Assembly: GCA_029891385.1 (NCBI GenBank)
Contig: CM057228.1
Location: 31,438,214 to 31,502,213, forward strand
Direction: 5' to 3'
Length of the DNA: 64,000 bases
From: Erythroxylum novogranatense
Lineage: Eukaryota; Streptophyta; Magnoliopsida; Malpighiales; Erythroxylaceae
Every line of letters starts with the position of its first letter. Position 1 is the stretch's first letter. A model generated the notes under the pieces. That model had not been told where the DNA came from and ran no database searches. It worked only from the letters and a program-made list of their open reading frames with translations. Positions 33,120-45,700 of the stretch are shown here, in pieces. Both the position numbers and the translations under genes were made by a program.

Positions 33120-33676
33120 TCTATGTTATTGGTAGCCCTAGGTTTGAAAAGGTTCGATGTGATTTGGGGGCATCCATCAGTGTGATGCCTAAACGTATTT
33201 ATGATTCTTTTAGATTAGAGTCTTTGTTTGAAACTAATGTGCTAATCCAGCTTGCTGATAAAACTTTTATATATCCTTTGGGTGTCCTAGAGGATGTCTT
33301 AGTTAAGGTAGATGATTTGTTCTTTCCATTCCATTTTTATGTGATTGATATGGAGTATGATAGTTCACACACTAGCACTCCTACTTTGTTGGGAAGATCA
33401 TTTTTGAAAACTGCCAAGACTAAGATTGATGTTGACGCTGGAACATTGTCTATAGAAGTGGGTGACAAGGTTGCTTCGTTTAATATTAATGAGTCCATAA
33501 AATATCCATATGACAATGTATACTCTATCTCTCATTTTGATGTTATTGATGAGTATATCCAGGAAGTCTTGGATTTTAGTACGAATGATGGCTTGAGTTT
33601 GGTTTTAAGCCATGGTTTAGTTAAGCAAGTGTTAGTGGATATAGAAAGAGATGTTTGTATCCCTGAGATTGTGTAG
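33120..33676 (+). pseudogene. Aspartic protease of the Athila-like element
   Basis: The catalytic motif reads C-D-L-G-A-S-I-S-V-M-P near 33150-33185, followed by S-T-P-T-L-L-G-R-S-F-L (33380-33405), the family's second conserved block. The frame is open from 33164 to a TAG at 33676. It cleaves the Gag-Pol polyprotein. Here the catalytic Asp is kept, but flanking frames are broken. Confidence 0.85.
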
Positions 33677-33689
33677 GATTCAACTTGGG

Positions 33690-34960
33690 CTTTGCATTCA
33701 CAAGCCAAACCACTCAAGTATGGCTGTGAATTCATCAATTTACCTATTTTGCACAAAAGGCTTTTACCTTTTGTTTTGCAGGCACCAGAACTAGAGTTAA
33801 AGCCTTTGCTTGATCACTTGAAGTATGTCTTTCTTGGAGATAATAAAACTTCCTGTGATTATAGCAAAGAGCTTGACTAGTATACAGGAGGAAAGGCTAG
33901 TGAGGATCTTGAGGGATTATAGGACTGCAATTGGATGGACTTTAGCAGATATCAAAGGAATCAGTCCATCTACTTGCATGCACAGGATTCATTTGGAGGA
34001 GAATTCTAAGCCATCTAAAGAGATGCAGAGGTGATAAAATCCACATATGATGGAGGTGGTAAAAGTAGAGATATTAAAACTCTTGGATGCAGGCATGATA
34101 TATCTTATTTCGGATAGCCAATGGGTAAGCCCGATTCATATGGTTCCTAAGAAAATTAGGATCACTGTTGTTAAGAAAAAGGATGAGGAGCTTGTCCCTA
34201 CACGAGTCCAGGGTGGATGGAGAATGTGAGTGGATTATCGTCGGCTGAATTTGGCAACCAAAAAGGATCACTTCCCTCTTCCTTTTATAGACCAAATGTT
34301 AGAGATATTGTCAAGTAAATCTTTTCACTGCTTTCTACATGGATATAGTGGATATAATCAAATTGTCATTGCTCCTGATGATCAGGAAAAGACCACGTTT
34401 ACTTTTCCATTTGGAACATTTACATACAGGAGAATGGCCTTTGGATTGTGTAATGCACTTGATTTTAGATTCTGACTATGTTGAGAGAATAATTGTTTTT
34501 GATGATGGATGTAGGCAGGCTTTTGATGAGTTGAAGAGGCATTTGACTACTGCCCCTATCATTCAAGCACTTAACTGGGATCTACCATTTGAGATAATGT
34601 GTTATGCTAGTGATTTTGCTGTAGGTTCAGTTCTTGGGCAGCGGATTGATAAGAAATTACATGTGATTACCTAGGCATCCCATACATTAGATGAGGCACA
34701 GTGTAATTACCATACTACAGAGAAGGAATTGCTTTCTATCGTGTTTTCACTTGAGAAATTTAGATCTTATCTTCTTAGTACAAAGGTTATTGTGTTCACA
34801 GATCATGCAGCTCTCAAGTACCTTACGAGTAAGAAAGATTCCAAACCCAAGTTGATTAAGTGGATCTTACTCCTTTAGCAGTTTGACTTAGAGATCAAAT
34901 ATAAGAAGGGAGTTGAGAATCAAGGTGTTAATCATTTCAGTAGGTTCAAAGGTGAGATGG
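33690..34960 (+). pseudogene. Reverse transcriptase/RNase H with RT core deleted
   Basis: RT fingers are seen as I-G-W-T-L-A-D-I-K-G-I, W-V-S-P-I-H-M-V-P-K-K, V-D-Y-R-R-L-N and F-T-F-P-F-G-T-F-T-Y-R-R-M-A-F-G-L-C-N-A. Right after C-N-A (34465) the sequence jumps to D-C-R-Q-A-F-D-E-L-K-type sequence (about 34500). The block with the FMDD catalytic Asp pair and the RT thumb, roughly 130 residues, is gone. RNase H follows with M-C-Y-A-S-D-F-A-V-G, T-T-E-K-E-L-L and [11 protein letters not shown]. Several stops occur. It cannot copy RNA. Confidence 0.88.
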
Positions 34961-35998
34961 TTGAAGTTCCAGTGCAAGATTCCTTCCCATATGAGCATTT
35001 ATATGCCATTCTTCATATGTTTATTAGACCATGGTATGCTGACTTGGTAAATTTCTTAATTACCAAGGAATTTCCCTCAGGTATGCCCAAATCCCAAAAA
35101 GAAAAATTAAGAGTTGATGCACGTTATTACATTTGGGATAATCCATATTTATGAAAATTTTGCGATAATAATATCATTAGGAGATATGTACTACAGGATG
35201 AATTTGATTCTATACTTGCATTTTTTCATTCGTATGCTTATGGTGGACATTTTGGTGGCAAAAGGACAACACATAAGATCTTAGAATGTGGATTCTTTTG
35301 GCCTAGCTTATTTAAGGATGCACATGAGTATGCCAGATCTTGTGATAGGTTCCAAAGAATAGGTAACTTGACTCAAAAAAATCAAATGTCATTGGTGAAC
35401 ATTTTTGTATGTGAGATATTTGATGTATGGGGCATCAATTTCATGGGTCCTTTTCTTGTTTCATTTGGAAAATTATATATTGTGCTTGTTGTGGACTATA
35501 TCTCCAAGTGGGTGGAGGCTAAGGCCACTAGGACTAATGATTCCAAAGTTGTCTGCGATTTTGTCAAGACTCATATTTTTAACAAGTTTGGGATACCTAA
35601 GGTGATCATCAATGACTGTTGCACTCACTTCTACAACAGTTCTTTTAAGGCATTGTTGAGAAAATACCATATGCATCATAGGACCTCCACTACCTATCAT
35701 CCTCACACTAGTGGACAGGTTGACATTTCCAACAGAGAGATCAAGTCCATTTTGGAGAAGACTGTACAGCCTAGCAGAAAAGATTGGAGTTTAAGATTGT
35801 CAGAGGCATTGTGGGCTTATAGGACTACCTATAAAACACCTCTAGGGATGTCTCCTTATCAGATTTTTTATGGGAAGGCCATCTCCCAGTTGAGTTAGAG
35901 CACAAAGCATTCAAGGTAGTTAAGCAATGCAACATAAGTTATGATGAGGCTGGTGATCACAGGAAGTTGCAACTGCAGGAGCTTGAGGAGATTAGGAG
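34957..35998 (+). pseudogene. Integrase of the Athila-like element, part 1
   Basis: The zinc-binding region has [13 protein letters not shown] and C-D-R-F, where the last Cys is Phe. The core has [10 protein letters not shown], where the first catalytic Asp is Asn (AAT), then I-I-N-D-C-C-T-H-F and S-N-R-E-I-K-S with the second Asp and Glu kept. The frame at 35368-35898 is open, shifts by one after 35895, and is cut at 35998 by the solo LTR. It continues at 40333. Confidence 0.88.
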
Positions 35999-38900
35999 TG
36001 TAATATCCCGTCTCCATATTAAAGGTTAGAACCCATATTTCAACAATGGAGAAAATAGCAATGTAAGATTTAGAAAAATTTTCATTTCATGCTCAGCAAA
36101 ATGTCAGCATACATGTATGTGGATTTGAATTTTTACACACATGAAAATAATTGTACATATATTCATTGACATTCCGGGTATAATTGAATTGTCATGGGAT
36201 TAGTTGAAAATTTATGGATTCGATGTTAAATAATTTTAGATGGTAGATTGAGAATTGTGGTTATAGGAAATGAGTTGAATGAAATGGAGTAGAAAGACTA
36301 GAAATAAAAATTGAAGTGTTGGATTTTAGTGAATGGAAGTCACCTAAGAGGTTATTAGGAATAAATAGTTAAGGGAGTTAAATTTTGATCTAAAACTTCC
36401 ATGAATAAACGGCACTGATCTAGATAGATTTTGATAAAATTGTCTTCATAAAAGTTGAGATCTTTCTTCTAACTTTCTATTGATATATAGTTTGTAATTT
36501 TTGGAGTTATGGATCAAAAGATAAGGAAGTTGGAGGTTGGGTATGTGACTTTTGGATTTATAATGAAAATGCACCGTCGTGCATAAACACGACATGAATT
36601 TTGAAGTTATAGACAAAATTATGCACGACGGTGACTTTGAGGAATAGAGAAAATGAGGCTTTTTGAGTTAAATGGATTTGAGCACGATGGTGACTTTGTT
36701 GAAAAATGGCAGTTTGCACCGTTGTGCATAAGCATGATCGTGCATTTGAGGTTTTCCCCTATACTGAATAGTATTTCTTCTTTTGATTATAACTTCTGCT
36801 CTAGACCTCTAAATGACTTCGTTTTTGAACCATTGAACTCATAAGACATTGCTCTACCTCTCTACCAAAATTCATAACAATCTGAAAACAACTGAGAGAG
36901 ATTAAGTGAAATACATTGGACTGGTCTGACAGTGTATATTCTTCAACAATTTGTTTGTCTTTATCTTTCACCCTTATGAATTATTCTCTCCCCCATGACT
37001 TTTCTCACACCCATGATTTATTCTCATGGGCGTGACTTCTGCACAGGCATGACTTTCTTCACTCACGCCTGTGAGTTAATTGCAAGAGTGAATGTTTAAT
37101 TGTCTTGTCATGCTACAGTGCTCCTTAATAGTTTACTCTCTTACAAGCAGAACCATCTTGCTTCTTTCGACCATAACTTCTTCACCTAATATCTAAATGA
37201 CTTAATGCTTAGACCAATAGATTCATAAGATATTGAATTACATCTCCACAAAAAAATCATAGCTTTCTGAATTGATTTGGATAGTTAATTTAATATTGAA
37301 ATGTGATCGTGCTGAAGTATGATAATTGATAGGATTAATTTACTGAATATACTTCAGTGTTTTGATTATATCTAGAACTATAGAATTCCAAATGAAATTA
37401 TTTTTTATTTTTAGTAAACTAGAGACATAGGAATACAAATCATCTAAAGACATCAAATTGTGATTCAGTCTCTAAGATGTTCAATTTCTGGATGGAAGTT
37501 GTGATTAGTATATTGTTTTGGACAAGAGCAATCCGAAATTGTTTGAAACATATCTTTCAAATCACTAAACCAAATTGGATGATTTTGATATCAATGGAAA
37601 CATAAGACATAGGGGAACATGTTTCTAGAAGCAAGTGTTACAAAAGGACTTCAATATTGGGGTCAAAAAGAACATGTAAAGTTGACTCGAAATGATGTTT
37701 TTATGGAAAAAATCTGAAAGTGAGTAACGGGGTTGTTACTTGTGATTACAGTGGTTTTATTGAGTTATAAACTTAAGTATAAATTATACTTAAGTGAGTT
37801 TTAATATGAGAAAGTGGATAATAGGCTAAGAAATGGACAGATGTCCAAGTTTTAAAGTTAAGTTTTAATAACCTTGAAAGACAAGCTACTGTCCTTGTCT
37901 TTATCCTTCTTGAAGCTTCTTTCTCTAGTGTTTCTTCAACACAAAGTTTTTCATCAAATCTCCAACAAATAAAAATCTTGGTTTTACCTATCCACTGCCA
38001 CTCCTACTTTGTTATTTCTTTCTTCTACCCTAAGAAAAACTGAACCCTCTTTCAACTTTCAAGTTGATGTACATGGTTGCATGGGGGATTAGGGTTATGT
38101 GATTGTTGCAAATGTTAGAGCTTTAAACAAGTAAGGTTGTTATGATTATGTATTTTTGTATGAATTGAAGCATGCATCGTGAGTTCACTGTAAAATGGTT
38201 AGGAAACAGTAATATTCATATTTATTGGAAAGTGAGTGAAAAAAATTGGGGCATGCTGTATTTGTTGATTTTCTATAGATTTGATGACTGAAATGTTATG
38301 AGATAGTGTTAAACTAGTTTTGAAGTTGAAAGATCAACTAAAATGTGTATGTGATGAGAACAGAAAAATTTGGAGAAATGATTATGTGAATGCTCTATTC
38401 ATGTTGATGTTTTCACTATATATATATATATATATAGATATAGATATATTCATAAGTTTTTGAGTGTTTTTAGAGTTGATTAAAAATGAATTTAGAATTG
38501 AGAGATAAGTGTATGGTGATGTTTGGAGATGAGAATGAATGTTTTAAAATGAAAGTTTGAGGAAGAAATGAAGAAAATGCAAAAGTTGAAAAAGCAGAAA
38601 ACTTGAAGAATACATGAGTGTGATTTTTTGTTTTTGATGATTGTGAAATATGGTAGATTTGGTTTGGTTGTGATATGTTGAGCTGAAATGAAATAGAAAT
38701 AAAGAGGAAATATTGAGTTTAAAACAGAAAGTTGATAGTGATATATACATATTTATATACTTTATTTTTCCTCTTCATTAGTCACATACGGGTATATATG
38801 GGAAAATCTGTGGATGAGTTATTGATATCAAAGTACCAAAGGATTGACGTTGATGAGTGATTAAGTTATGAAATGAAAATGAGCTTAAGATATGAAATCA

Positions 38901-40327
38901 GTAAAGTACACAGGATTGTCCTTGAACATGCATTGTACATAGTCCATTTATACAATTGTACATAAATAAATGTTTATAAGTGTGCCATTATTAATGTGAG
39001 TGCAACATGTGTTTTGCATAAACAGGTTGTGCAGGTTAAAAATTCGTATTCATGCGTTTCTAGAATTTGAAAGCAAATATTAATCTGGAGCGTACTGTGA
39101 ATAGACCTAGATGGTCTCATTCATTGTTTGTTCTGTTTTGAATTTTTATTGATTGACTATTGAATGCTCATATGAATGTGAATGATTGTATTGATTTTTG
39201 GACAGAAGGTCCGATGATTGTGATGTGTGATTTGGATATTAAAGTGCTACTTATATGTGAATGAGATGAAATAAGTGTACATAATATGATTGTTAAATAC
39301 CGAGCCACGGTCCGATGATAAATATGTTTTGAACGTGCATTTGCATATGAATGAAAAATGATACTCAATTTGAATTTTGAATGCCAAACTACGGTCCGAT
39401 GATATGTGAATGTAAGTGAATGAGAATATGCAAATATGATTGAGGCATTCCATTTCATGAATGCATGAAACATAATGACAGTTATGACCAAAGTAGCCAC
39501 CAATCTGAGCTTAAAACTCAACGAGTGAAAATGAGCCTCGAGCTCAAAAATGATTAAGAGCCGAAGGCTCACTATATAAAATGAGCTCTGTATCCCCCAA
39601 ACGGATAAGGGACAGTTAGTAATGAACCCGTTATCTAATGGATACGGGACAGTTTAGGCACTCGGTCATAATAAAGTAACAAATAAAAAGTGGGTCTCAT
39701 GTGCACTACATATGTATAATATTAATGATTAAAGTGCATTGAACGTGAAGTGTGAAATGTGAATTATGTGTTATGTGACTGGGTAAGCCATCGATGATAG
39801 TCACTTATTGAGTTCCCAAAACTCACCCAAAATTTGCAAATATTTTTCAGGATTAGAAGAATGCCCCCATTAAATAAACGGGAGTATACCTACAGTATAT
39901 AAATGAGGGATAGAGGTCAAGATCAATTCGCGTCTGCATTGTATTTCTTTATTTTTTGTACTTAATTGTATATTCCACAACTTTTGTATCGAATAATGTA
40001 TTCCAAAAAGTTTTGTACAATGTGCATTTGAATTGTGTTGTAATGGAAAGACATTATGTCTAAAGTATTTGGTATTTGTGAAAGGGCCCAAATGGCTATT
40101 AAAAGTCTTGTTGATTGTATTGTTATGATTAGAAAAGTTTGCGAATAAAGTGGGCCCGAATTGAATGTTGATTTCTGCAAAAAGGTGTGTATGTTTGTTA
40201 TTGTGTTTTTTAAAAAATTGTACTGAGTTTTGACTGATTGAGTGCTCTAGCATACCACCCTCGCGGAGCACAGACTCGGATATCCCTCAGGATGTCAGGT
40301 ATGTGTCTTGTAGGAGTGGGTGTTACA
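35999..40327 (+). mobile_element. 4.3-kb solo LTR, TSD AGGAG
   Basis: It starts TGTAATATCCCG and ends GGGTGTTACA, with imperfect inverted termini. AGGAG at 35994-35998 recurs at 40328-40332, and the integrase frame resumes after it. No primer-binding site, polypurine tract or coding domain is seen in its 4329 bp, so I call it a solo LTR although it is very long. It has a splice donor (38131), an (AT)n tract (38418-38447), GCACGACGGTGC motifs (36571-36743) and three GGTCCGATGAT motifs (39208, 39309, 39393). Confidence 0.85.
36571..36743. repeat. GCACGACGGTGC motif cluster
   Basis: Copies of GCACCGTCGTGC or its reverse complement lie at 36571, 36623, 36683, 36716 and 36732, plus a decayed one near 36587. 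Two twins have centres 16 bp apart (36576/36592 and 36721/36737). Confidence 0.7.
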
Positions 40328-40332
40328 AGGAG

Positions 40333-40676
40333 GGATGCTTATAAGAACTTAGTTATTTATAAGGAGAAAACAAAGGCATTTCATGACAAAATGGTTTCTA
40401 GGAAGGATTTTCGTGTTGGTCTAAAATTCCTCCTTTTTACTCACGATTGAAGTTATTTCCTGGTAAGTTGAGGTCTCGTTGGATTGGTCCTTTTTTATTA
40501 CTGATATCTCTCCTTATGGTGCAGTGGTGGTTAAAAGCTTAGAAACAGAAAAGGAGTTCAAAGTCAATGGACACCGTCTTAAACCTTTTCATGAAGGTTT
40601 AAGTGTAGGGGAGATCGATACAGAGATAGTAGCCGAGCCTGTCGAGCTAATGACATTAAATAGCAGCACTTACTAG
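40333..40676 (+). pseudogene. Integrase C-terminus of the Athila-like element, part 2
   Basis: After the solo LTR the frame reads D-A-Y-K-N-L-V-I-Y-K-E-K-T-K-A-F-H-D and, after a frameshift near 40450, K-L-R-S-R-W-I-G-P-F. It then reads V-N-G-H-R-L-K-P-F-H-E-G, the usual end of Athila Pol, and stops at 40676. Confidence 0.8.
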
Positions 40677-41757
40677 GAGGCAACCTAATTGATCCAGATT
40701 TGCATTTTCTATCATTTCTCTTTACTTTATATTTTCATTTATCTAGCTTGCAGTGGTGTTTGTGTCTTTTCTCTTATGCTTATGCTTAACATTGAGGACA
40801 ATGTTGAGTTTAAGTGCAGGGGGTGGGGGTATGTTTTAAGTTTGTTTTAGTTGTGTTAAAAATCTTGAAATATATTTTTTTAATCTTGTTTTTGTTTATT
40901 TTCAAAACCTTGAGCATTAAATTCTATATTTTGATCTCCAATTAATTGATGAAAATAAAGGTATTATGGATGAAAATTTACTTGAAGACAGAGAATGTAT
41001 AAACCAACTGAATTGGTTTGTGTGCAATTTTTTTAAAATTTTCTTAGCATGAGGGATTGACTTTGAGAGCATGTTATGTTGATTTAGTAGTGTTTACCTG
41101 TGTGAGCTTTTGAGCCTTCAACTTGACTTTTAATGTGTGTAATTCTTTTAATGTAATTATTCTCTAGAACTTGCCTTAAATCTATTTGAGACCACATTTA
41201 TATTGCATGTTTGCATGAAAATGATTAAGGCATTAGGATATGAGCCATTTGAGCCAAAAAGCCAACCTAAAGCATGTATCCATTAGTGAGGCTTTTTGAG
41301 CTTATTAACCTTTTCTTTGCTTTATCCATGAAAAACCTTAACTTATTATATGTTTTTCTTTGCCCTTGGCTAAGGAATTTTAGAGCATATGCATGTTGAT
41401 GATTTCTTATGGGTTATGGTTAGATTGCATAAGCATGTGGTTTTATATTGGAGTTTGGAGGTCGAATTATTTTTTAGCTGGTTTCACCTAAAAAAACATA
41501 AAAACAAACAAAAAAGTGAAGGCCAAATCTAACCTAGTAGAAAAGAAAGGGAGAAAAGTTGTTCCATTATGTTGTGAATGATTTCTATGTCTTGGGAATA
41601 TGAATTCAAAAGGAGCTTTTAGTTTATACTTTAATGCTAGATGAATTTGTATAAGTGCACGTGTACGAGTTCATTATTGTCTTTGATGTTCTGCTTCCAT
41701 TGGTTGTTAACTTTTTCTTGACTTTCTTTTACCTTACCTATACCTCAACCCTATTAC
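40677..41757 (+). other. 3' noncoding region with polypurine tract of the Athila-like element
   Basis: TTGAGGACAATGTTGAG followed by GCAGGGGGTGGGGGTATG (40818-40835) is the purine-rich landmark after Athila Pol. The rest is AT-rich with no gene. The sequence is cut at 41758. Confidence 0.6.
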
Positions 41758-42148
41758 TGTTGGACCCTAAAATTTTTTATTATTATTGATTTTTTTTAGT
41801 TGAGTCATTAAATTAGCAAGTATGAATAGAAATTAGGAATTTGAAATTAGAATGAAGTGTTGGAATTAAGTTAGAATTAATATGGTGTTTAATGGGTTAA
41901 GAGAGTTAGTAGGCTTGTGTTAAAAGAAAGAAGGGGTAAATATTGAAAGACAAGTTTAATGAAGGGTAAAATGGGGAGAGAGCCTAATAAAAAGGGGCTT
42001 AAAAATAAGAAGAAGAAGAGAGAAAACATGGGAAAGAGAGAAGAGAAGAGACAAAAACGTGAGAGAAGAAGAAGGAAAGAAGAAAATCGTGGGAGAAGTT
42101 AGGAAAGGGAGAAAAGAAGAAGAAAAGAAAGGAAGTCATCTTGTCAAG

Positions 42149-42420
42149 GTAAGTTTATCTTCTTCATCTTGCTTTGTTAGAGAAAGAGTTAGAGAGAAAA
42201 AGAATTTTGTGTAGAGAATGGGTGTTGTATTGGATGAAGATGATTTAAGGGAACCCATTTGATTTTAAAGTTTCTAAGCTAGGTTTTGGATTTTCTAACT
42301 TAGATAGACCATGGGTAAGTTAATGCTAAACCCAATTTAACAATTATTTCATTTATTGTGATGTTGAAGTTTTAGGGGTTTTATTAAATTGGAATTTAAC
42401 GAAGAATTGGTTTGTTTTAG
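42149..42420 (+). other. Candidate intron in the LTR leader
   Basis: Donor CAAG|GTAAGTTT and acceptor TTTGTTTTAG|GA are both kept in the 3' LTR copy (53155-53422). The leader before it is almost pure A/G. Confidence 0.45.
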
Positions 42421-42765
42421 GAAATCAAGAAAATCCTACCCAAGAGTAAGGGGAAGGGCCAAATTGAGTTTGGATTTTCAAGAGTTATAAGGTAGGTAAT
42501 TTATTTATAGTTATTGTGTAATGAGAAAAATGTCTTGTGTGTGTATTATGTACTAAAATGCCTTGCTTTGAAATGTTTTGATGTGAAAATTGCATTACGA
42601 TGTATGATATTTGATAAAAATTGAATTGTAAGTATGATTATGTTATGCCTTGGAATTGTATCATGGCATTTTGATTAAATGGAAAGAAGAAAAAGCATGT
42701 GAATATAAACTTGTGATTGATGGAATTGAGAATGAGATTTGATTGTGTTTGAGCGAGAGAGGAAA

Positions 42766-45700
42766 TGTTGGAACCCCTCCCAGGTGCATCATACGTCTGA
42801 TGTCCCACGTGACATCTGGACGCGCAACCCACGAGGGAGGGATTCCTCACCACGATGGAAAACTTGTTTCGGCATTAAATCTGCGAAATCATGAACCTTG
42901 TGCTCATAACCTTGCAGGGTCCTTAGATGTAACTCCACATTCGTGGCGAGCGCACACTATTTAGTCACCAAAATCATAAATTGACTTATTCATATAAATT
43001 GTAGCTTTATGCCTCGAGTTTCTTTTGAAACAAGAATCACCTCAAACGGAGTTATATAACTCAAGTTATGCTCAAAAAGCCTAAAAGAGCTCATACTCCA
43101 AATATGATCTCCAAACCGACCCCTCACTTATTTTAATGGAAAATTTTTCAATTTAACTCCAAATGGTTCCAAGTTTTGTGGAGAGAACTATATATGTCTT
43201 AGGAATCTAATGGTTCAAGTCTCACCTCAATTGGAGGTCGGATGAGGGATTTATTCCCAAAAGAATAGATTATGCTCACACCCTAAATCAATTTGAACCT
43301 CTCTTGGCGCGATCACTATAACTTTAGATTTATAAATCTGATTTCGTTCGTTTCTAGACCATTTGAAAGAAGACATCTAGATATACAATTCTCATGAAGA
43401 CCACAAAACACTATTCGGCCTCTAACAATTTCGAAATTCAACATCTTTCCTGTAACTGTCCGTTAAACGGACATCCATGTCCGTTTAACGGACATGTACG
43501 GGTGAAAGTGGCCCAAATGATTCAAGATTGTCCGTTAAAAGGACATTCAGGTCCATCTAACGGACATGGGCAGGCTAAGGGGTGTTTTTGCACCCGAGGA
43601 TGTCCGTTTAACGGACATTGGATTTTCCAAAACCCCAATGCCTCTCCCAAACCTCTCACCTTCAACCTAACTTCATAACCATTTATACACTTCCCAAATT
43701 TACTTGTTCTAGAGCCTAAACACTTCATAACACCTTCAACTCCAAGTTCAACTCACCAAAATCACAAATTACAACTTAAATGGTTAATCAAATCCACAAA
43801 ATTTCAATCATTAATCATCAAAGTTATCATAAACACAAACCATATAACCAGCATAATGTACAGTAACTGTTATCTTCCAATTCCCATAACTTTTTACTCC
43901 TAACCCCAATACTTGCATATAATACCTCAATGGAAAGATAACAAGATGCTTTAAAACTTTAATGAAGGATGCAAAATTCATTTCCATCATTAAAAGAGGT
44001 AAAAAGTCACTCAAAGGCACTGCTCACATAAAGACCAAATGAAACAGTAACATAGCATTATGAACAGTAACTGAATGTGCTCCCATCCTCATAACTTCTT
44101 CATACTAATTCCAAAAGTGACAAATTCTATATCGTTGGAAAGCTCTCAAAAAATAATATAATCTTCAAGAAGACACCTCAATTCAATTCAAACACTAAGA
44201 GGGTCTAAAACCTATGTGAAGTTTCTGTCAAATTTTGCAAAAATTTGACAGCACCTCCTTTGAATATTCAACTAGCCAAACTTCAATCCAAATACTATCA
44301 CCTGCATAAAACTTGATATTCACAATCTTCAATCTTTCAACTACCAACCGAATCCAAAAATCCCACAACTACTCAAATGGCAGCAAACGCAAGCTTATAT
44401 CTCTACTCGTTCTCAATCCATAAAGCAAGCCTCAACCCACTCTATTTACCAATTCAAACCATACAATGATGCATTTGTATAAAACATATGCAAAGTACAT
44501 GAATTACATTAAAACCCAACACCCTTGCATTACATGAACAATATGAGTTCTTACAAAGCTTTAGAGGGAATTTAGCCCGATTACAACCCAAATAACCAAA
44601 AGTTAAAATACAAAGTGAATCAATTCTCCAAAATGCAACCTAATACTTTATTTCCAAAAATGACTTCTAAAGTAAAAGCATCGGGGTGATGCTTCAATCC
44701 CAATATCAGAACTCGGTTTCCGCCGTCACCGTGGAGGGAAAAGGGATGTGAGCTCGACTGCTCAGTGGGTAACAGCTTAATAATTAAGAAATAAGCAAAA
44801 ACATTCTTTATTTATCATTCTCAAAGCAACTTTCAGATTGGTAAAAACCTTTCAAAATCATCAAAACTTGTCACAATTTCATTTCATCATTCATTTCCAA
44901 AGCGAAGATCACATTGATCGAAATACTTTCAATTTATCAAAACCTCTTGTAAAACTCATTTCATCACACCAATTACACATCAAAATCACATATGCACAGA
45001 GAAAGTGGTAAATCAATTTATCAAAAGCATTTACAAAACAACATAACATACAAAAACAACTTAGACAAGCATATCACATAATCACATATAAGTTGGTTTG
45101 GGTGAGTCCATCGGGACGTACTACACATTTCTGCAAAGCGGTCATGTGTAGTCGTGAACACATGTGGGAGTCCGTGAGGAGCTCCATGGCCACTAGCGGG
45201 TAGGCGGGAGAAGCCTATAATTTGACAGGTGCACCTATCACACATAAGGGACCACCACAAACCCAAACAAGCATGCATATCACATAATTCACACAATTCA
45301 TAAACATTAGCCACAAATGGCTCTTGCAATTATTCACTTTCACATTATTTCCCAAAATGTCATTTTTCCGAAATCAAGTATCCAAACTTTTTCACTTCAC
45401 AAATCATTTCACAATTATTTCCAAAATGTAAAAACATCTTATACAAGTTCAAACCATTACAAAGAATCATTTATAAAACTTTATAAATCATTTGAAAGTA
45501 TTAGATAACATTTATTTCAAAATAATTGAGTAGCTTATTATCTCAATCATTGTAATACTACCCACCTTAGTTCCTTTAGCTAGGAGCTTGAACAATTGGC
45601 CTTTCCTTTCACTTCAATTCCCTCTCTTAACCTTCATCAAACATAAAATCCCATAGGAAGCATGAGATGTTAAAATTGGCCATTCTAAGGAGATGAAAAC

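Larger units (their letters stand above)
29118..41757 (+). mobile_element. Athila-like gypsy element, 3' end lost
   Basis: The order 5' LTR, Asp-type primer-binding site, gag, protease, RT/RNase H, integrase, polypurine region is complete on the plus strand, but every ORF is broken. The left LTR border is approximate (29112-29118). The 3' LTR is not in the window because the chromovirus at 41758 cut the element. A 4.3-kb solo LTR interrupts integrase. Confidence 0.75.

Noticed and set aside
35999..40327. Full-length non-autonomous element rather than a solo LTR
   Set aside because: I saw no internal direct repeat of the TGTAATATCC start, no primer-binding site and no polypurine tract, so a long solo LTR is simpler, though not proven.
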